Shown piece after piece: positions 60,646 to 64,000 of a stretch of 64,000 bases of DNA. The translations under genes and the position numbers were made by a program. The notes under the pieces are model-generated. The model made no database searches and was not told the DNA's origin. It saw only the letters and a list, made by a program, of their open reading frames with translations. The DNA comes from Thermoflavimicrobium daqui (GTDB lineage: Bacteria; Bacillota; Bacilli; Thermoactinomycetales; Thermoactinomycetaceae), in NCBI RefSeq assembly GCF_003313465.1, contig NZ_KZ845667.1, positions 62,001-126,000 on the forward strand. Direction: 5' to 3'. The first letter of the stretch is position 1; each line of letters starts with the position of its first letter.

Positions 60646-60761
60646 ATAAAGACATCCCAGCAAGAAATCTGTATAAAAAAGCTGGATTTGTTGACCAAGG
60701 ACTCAGATTTGAAGGTGAATATGGCGAAGAATTCATATTCCATTTAAGTTTGGATACTTGA
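60646..60761 (+). pseudogene. C-terminal fragment of a GNAT acetyltransferase
   Basis: Immediately after the glycosidase stop, an open stretch reads 'DKDIPARNLYKKAGFVDQGL', RFEGEYGEEFIFHLSLDT then stop. PARNLY.K.GF..G is the GNAT motif B region. No start and no upstream half exist. Confidence 0.55.
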
Positions 60762-60777
60762 ACGAGTTAAATTTTGG

Positions 60778-60806
60778 TTGTAAAAGTTAGATCAAGGTGC
60801 TATAAT
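60778..60806 (+). promoter_or_regulatory. Sigma-A promoter of the hflX leader
   Basis: TTGTAA (60778-60783), a 17-base spacer and TATAAT (60801-60806). It drives a leader of about 510 bases before hflX. Confidence 0.75.
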
Positions 60807-60841
60807 GAATTTCAACATGAAAAGAACGGAGGGTTTCACTA

Positions 60842-60883
60842 ATGGTATACATCAAATCTCGATGGAATGCTTTGTGCCGCTAA
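60842..60883 (+). CDS. 13-residue leader peptide of hflX
   Basis: ATG at 60842 sits behind ACGGAGGG with ideal spacing and encodes MVYIKSRWNALCR then TAA. It lies between a good promoter and a set of alternative RNA stems, as leader peptides of ribosome-mediated attenuators do. A ribosome stalled on it would change folding downstream. Confidence 0.7.
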   Translation: MVYIKSRWNALCR

Positions 60884-60943
60884 TTGAATAGTGCTCAAAG
60901 GCTCTGCCTGTGTGCAGGGTAATCGGGATTGGTCTACCTATTT

Positions 60944-61004
60944 TAGGGAAACCCTATTTAGTCATATACTAAAAGAGGGAATGACAAATCTACCCTCTTT
61001 TTTG
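60944..61004 (+). promoter_or_regulatory. hflX transcription attenuator with antiterminator
   Basis: Three helices exclude each other: TAGGG(60944-60948)/CCCTA(60952-60956); CCCTATTTAGT(60952-60962)/ACTAAAAGAGGG(60968-60979); and terminator AAGAGGG(60973-60979)/CCCTCTT(60993-60999) followed by TTTTT. An earlier CCTGTGTGCAGG stem (60907-60918) overlaps the zone a stalled ribosome would influence. Confidence 0.75.
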
Positions 61005-61267
61005 TATGTCTTAAATAATGAATTGCATATATGACATATGGACCACTACTTCTCAAACGAAAAATGGACTTGTTAGCTGATTCTTGGGTCTGTTTCTATT
61101 GATGCGATAGCCAAAGGATCAATCATTTATTGAGAAGCGGAGTTCGTTCATATTTATTATATGGAAGACCATAAATCCGTATATATAAAGAAGCTCTTGT
61201 TTTTGCTTTACCGTGAAAACAAATAACTTCTTTCGGTTTTTTATGATATCTTTCTCCGATTACTAAC

Positions 61268-61293
61268 CACAGGCAGCCAGCCTGTGTTTTTTT
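61268..61293 (+). terminator. Second terminator immediately before hflX
   Basis: CACAGGC (61268-61274) pairs with GCCTGTG (61280-61286), then seven T residues, ending 27 bases before the hflX ATG. It is either a second attenuator or the end of a separate leader RNA. Confidence 0.8.
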
Positions 61294-61320
61294 ATTTACG
61301 ATTGCTAAGGAGGAAAACAA

Positions 61321-62583
61321 ATGGAACGAAGTCAAAAAGCAATATTAGTGGGCGTTAATCTTAATAATCAACATGATTTTCAATATTCCATGGAGGAATT
61401 AGCTAATTTAGCTGCTGCATGTAATGTGGATACTGTTGGTGTCATGACACAAAAGCTACATCGTGTAAATACATCACATTATATTGGTACGGGTAAGATT
61501 CAAGAATTGTCAGCACTGATTGAACAGCATGAGGCGAATCTCGTTATTTTTAATGATGAGTTATCGCCTTCACAAATTCGAAACCTTGAGGCAGCTTTAG
61601 AGTGTAAGGTGATTGATCGAACCATCTTAATTTTGGACATTTTTGCTGAACGTGCTAAAACCAAAGAAGCGCAACTTCAAGTGGATGTGGCTCAATTACA
61701 GTACATGCTTCCGAGATTAATCGGTCTTCGTAAATCTTTAGGTAGACAAAGTGGGGGAGTTGGTATAAGAAACAGAGGTTCAGGTGAAAAAAAGCTAGAA
61801 TTGGATCGTAGGAAGATTGAAGAAAGAATAACTGCCTTAAATAAAGAACTAGAAATTCTTGTATCCCGACGTCAAATCCAACGGAAACAGCGCAAAAAAA
61901 ATGAAGTTCCCGTTGTCTGCTTAGTGGGTTATACCAATGCAGGTAAATCAACACTAATGAATGCAATGGTGGAGAAGTTTAATCAGTCGATAAATAAACG
62001 GGTTTTTGAAAAAGATATGTTGTTTGCAACCCTTGAAACATCAGTCAGAAACATTAAATTGCCTGACAATAAATCGTTCTTGCTAACAGATACAGTAGGC
62101 TTTATAAACAAATTACCTCACCATCTGATTAAAGCATTTCGTTCAACCTTGGAAGAAGTTGCAGAAGCGGATTTACTCATTCATGTAGTTGACTACTCAA
62201 TTCCTGAATATCACCAACACATTTCGGTTACAAATGAAACCTTAAAAGAATTAGGTGCTGATCATATTCCTACTATATATGCTTACAATAAAGCTGATTT
62301 GGTAGATGGAGAATTTCCCAAGATACAAAGCGATAGTGTATACCTTTCTGCCAAACAAAAAATGGGAATGGATGAGCTGATCCACCTAATTCGCAATCAT
62401 ATTTTCCAAGATTTTACCCAATGTGAAATGTTAATCCCATTTGATCAAGGACAGTTGGTTACCTATTTCAATGAAAATGCCCATATTTTATCCACGGATT
62501 ATGAAGATCGAGGCACAAAGTTAACATTGGAATGTAAAATTGCTGACTTTGAAAAATATCAACAATATGTCATTCAATCATAA
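61321..62583 (+). CDS. hflX: Ribosome-splitting GTPase HflX
   Basis: A 420-residue GTPase. N-terminal HflX domain about 1-195 ('THRVNTSHYIGTGKIQEL' region, read here as HRVNTSHYIGTGKIQE; 'GGVGIRNRGSGEKKLELDRR'), then the G domain: G1 GYTNAGKST (about residue 204), G2 'ATLETSVRN', G3 DTVGFI, G4 NKAD, and a C-terminal domain to 420. HflX dissociates stalled or stressed 70S ribosomes; variants give macrolide/lincosamide resistance in Listeria. AAGGAGG precedes ATG. The upstream leader peptide and two terminators suggest antibiotic-inducible expression. Confidence 0.95.
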   Translation: MERSQKAILVGVNLNNQHDFQYSMEELANLAAACNVDTVGVMTQKLHRVNTSHYIGTGKIQELSALIEQHEANLVIFNDELSPSQIRNLEAALECKVIDRTILILDIFAERAKTKEAQLQVDVAQLQYMLPRLIGLRKSLGRQSGGVGIRNRGSGEKKLELDRRKIEERITALNKELEILVSRRQIQRKQRKKNEVPVVCLVGYTNAGKSTLMNAMVEKFNQSINKRVFEKDMLFATLETSVRNIKLPDNKSFLLTDTVGFINKLPHHLIKAFRSTLEEVAEADLLIHVVDYSIPEYHQHISVTNETLKELGADHIPTIYAYNKADLVDGEFPKIQSDSVYLSAKQKMGMDELIHLIRNHIFQDFTQCEMLIPFDQGQLVTYFNENAHILSTDYEDRGTKLTLECKIADFEKYQQYVIQS

Positions 62584-62601
62584 TGAAAAGGACGTGCATC
62601 A

Positions 62602-62721
62602 ATGACTTTATCCAATGAACAAATAATAGAGAAAGCCAAGCGACATGGCCTTATCGTAAAAGCTGTGGCACCGCTGGCAGAAGAGGTGATAAAAACAAAT
62701 GGAGATTCGTGCTTTGCGTAG
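62602..62721 (+). CDS. Small 39-residue protein between hflX and GNAT
   Basis: ATG at 62602 follows AAAAGGAC and starts 18 bases after hflX. The product is MTLSNEQIIEKAKRHGLIVK, AVAPLAEEVIKTNGDSCFA, predicted mainly helical. It overlaps the GNAT gene by 23 bases in another frame. Placement within the apparent hflX operon and the ribosome site support it; alternatively it is the start of a former gene now replaced by the GNAT. Confidence 0.4.
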   Translation: MTLSNEQIIEKAKRHGLIVKAVAPLAEEVIKTNGDSCFA

Positions 62722-63157
62722 TGATGAGAAACCACCGTTAGATTTACTCTTACTTGCTGATCCTTCTTTAGAAGTGATTCATAGCTATATGAATCGAGGA
62801 TATTGTTACGTTATGGAAAGCGACGGACAAATCATCGGAGTATATGTGTTAATTGATACCCGACCTCAAACTGTAGAACTTGTTAACGTTGCTGTATTAG
62901 AGCAAGAACAAGGAAAAGGGATTGGAAAAAAGCTAGTTCTTCATGCGATTGAAACAGCACGATTCATGGGATACAAAACGATAGAGATTGGAACTGGTAA
63001 TTCGAGTATCGCTCAACTAGCTCTATATCAAAAATGTGGTTTTCGTATCGTTGGTGTTGATAGGGATTTTTTCATTATTCATTACCCGCATGCGATTTAC
63101 GAAAATGGAATTAGGTGTCAAGATATGATCCGGCTGTCACAGAATCTTTCTGACTAA
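62699..63157 (+). CDS. GNAT N-acetyltransferase
   Basis: A 152-residue acetyltransferase: 'VELVNVAVLEQEQGKGIGKK' with the acetyl-CoA loop, 'ARFMGYKTIEIGTGNSSIAQ', and 'LALYQKCGFRIVGVDRDFFI' ending in 'YENGIRCQDMIRLS', the pattern of the YvbK/AAC-like group. Translated from ATG overlapping the small gene before it, so likely in the hflX transcript. Confidence 0.9.
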   Translation: MEIRALRSDEKPPLDLLLLADPSLEVIHSYMNRGYCYVMESDGQIIGVYVLIDTRPQTVELVNVAVLEQEQGKGIGKKLVLHAIETARFMGYKTIEIGTGNSSIAQLALYQKCGFRIVGVDRDFFIIHYPHAIYENGIRCQDMIRLSQNLSD

Positions 63158-63287
63158 GGGCAAAAAGTGATCAATCATTTTACTTCCTATACCTACCTGA
63201 CGACTTTTTCTATGTGTAGCAATATGTTTCATTTCAAATACATTTGTAGTGATCTCTTTAACTCCCATTACACCAACCACTTTATTT

Positions 63288-63318
63288 ACCTCTACCCAAA
63301 CGGTGGTAGAGGTTTTTC
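63288..63318 (+). terminator. Terminator after the GNAT gene
   Basis: ACCTCTACC (63288-63296) pairs with GGTAGAGGT (63304-63312), then TTTTC. Confidence 0.85.
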
Positions 63319-63448
63319 TTCATATATAACAACTATTTGTAGAGAAAGTGACTAACATTTAAGTTCCTCCGATGCCATATGCAAATTCCCAAAATTCACT
63401 ATTTAACATATTATAATAGAGATACGATTCGAAAGGATGGAGATCATA

Positions 63449-64000
63449 TTGAAATTATCAAAAGAACATCTTTGGAAACAGGTAGAGGAAATTTATCTTT
63501 GGCTGGTTGAGATGCGAAGAAATTTTCATGCTGAGCCAGAGTTTGGCATGGAAGAGTTCTTAACGAGACAAAAAATTATTTCTAAGTTGGAAGAGATGGA
63601 TATTCCTTACGAATGCGTGGCAAACACAGGTGTGGTAGGGATCATTCGTGGTGCCAAAGAGGGGAAAACAGTGGCTCTTCGTGCTGATATGGATGCTTTA
63701 CCCATCCATGAAGAGAATGATCTTTCCTATCAGTCCAAATTTCCTGGTAAAATGCACGCTTGTGGACATGATGCCCATATGACCATCTTGTTAGGAGCAG
63801 CTAAGCTCTTACAAGAATATAGACATTTTTTCTCCGGTAATGTCAAGCTCTTTTTTCAACCGGCAGAAGAAACAGTTGGGGGGGCAAAACCGATGATAGA
63901 AGAAGGTGTTTTAGAAAATCCAAAAGTAGATGCCATCTTTGGAGTCCATGTAGCCCCTCATATTCCTGTAGGGCAAATTGCTGTGAAATACGGACAAATG
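63449..64000 (+). CDS. M20-family amidohydrolase (3' end outside window)
   Basis: From TTG at 63449 (AAAGGATGGAG upstream) 184 residues run to the window edge. They match N-acyl-amino-acid / hippurate amidohydrolases: 'EMRRNFHAEPEFGMEEFLT', 'ALRADMDALPIHEEN' (metal and catalytic Asp), 'GKMHACGHDAHMTILLGAAK' with Cys/His metal ligands, and 'VKLFFQPAEETVGGAKPMI' with the Glu pair. It removes acyl groups from amino acids or peptides in the cytoplasm. Own promoter after the terminator at 63288. Confidence 0.9.
   Translation, partial: MKLSKEHLWKQVEEIYLWLVEMRRNFHAEPEFGMEEFLTRQKIISKLEEMDIPYECVANTGVVGIIRGAKEGKTVALRADMDALPIHEENDLSYQSKFPGKMHACGHDAHMTILLGAAKLLQEYRHFFSGNVKLFFQPAEETVGGAKPMIEEGVLENPKVDAIFGVHVAPHIPVGQIAVKYGQM

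Noticed and set aside
63167-63355. 62-codon frame after the last GNAT gene
   Set aside because: It runs across the terminator at 63288 and has no ribosome site.

Overview
The window is low-GC DNA with Bacillales-type genes: Spo0M, a YjgC/YjgD-type formate dehydrogenase pair, a YfiT-like DinB protein, Mnx-type manganese-oxidation genes, HflX, and strong GGAGG ribosome sites with frequent GTG/TTG starts. It looks like a chromosomal piece of an endospore-forming Firmicute (Bacillaceae or Thermoactinomycetaceae-like); the genus cannot be fixed from the sequence. No rRNA, tRNA, CRISPR array or prophage was seen.

Layout. 1-15 kb: end of a siderophore-binding protein, an IS605-type relic, a 6-phosphogluconolactonase-type propeller, an SDR with a premature stop, two MFS transporters, a DinB protein, thrS, a HAD phosphatase, brnQ and a minus-strand mnxE-mnxF-mnxG cluster whose mnxG is gutted. 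15-31 kb: formate dehydrogenase operon, spo0M, ASCH, hemolysin-III, an unrecognised His/Cys protein, an MmyB-type regulator, a lone FabF, a broken P450 facing a TetR regulator, hydrolase, RidA and an MDR oxidoreductase. 31-43 kb: GNAT, SDR, glycerophosphodiesterase, an iron/redox group (Fur box, heme monooxygenase, 2Fe-2S protein, FMN reductase), a non-autonomous IS605-like element, a two-component system divergent from a lipoprotein multicopper oxidase, YitT, a hairpin array and a Ser/Thr kinase. 43-55 kb: chitinase, PfpI, MDR oxidoreductase, MtaD-type deaminase, an SRPBCC/ArsR pair, then a stretch of decaying genes interrupted by an intact GC-rich HelD-type helicase gene that looks imported. 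55-64 kb: an overlapping DUF6323/DUF6179-like pair of unknown function, GNATs, a secreted GHL10-type glycosidase, hflX behind an elaborate attenuator, and the start of an M20 amidohydrolase.

Two themes stand out. First, gene decay: at least ten relics (mnxG, P450, DMT transporter, two GNATs, SRPBCC, DUF1348, OYE, MDR, tnpB) sit between intact genes, with several families of short repeats. Second, RNA-level control: hflX has a 13-codon leader peptide, three mutually exclusive helices and a second terminator just before the gene, as expected for ribosome-mediated, antibiotic-responsive attenuation. Threonyl-tRNA synthetase also lacks the first histidine of its editing motif.
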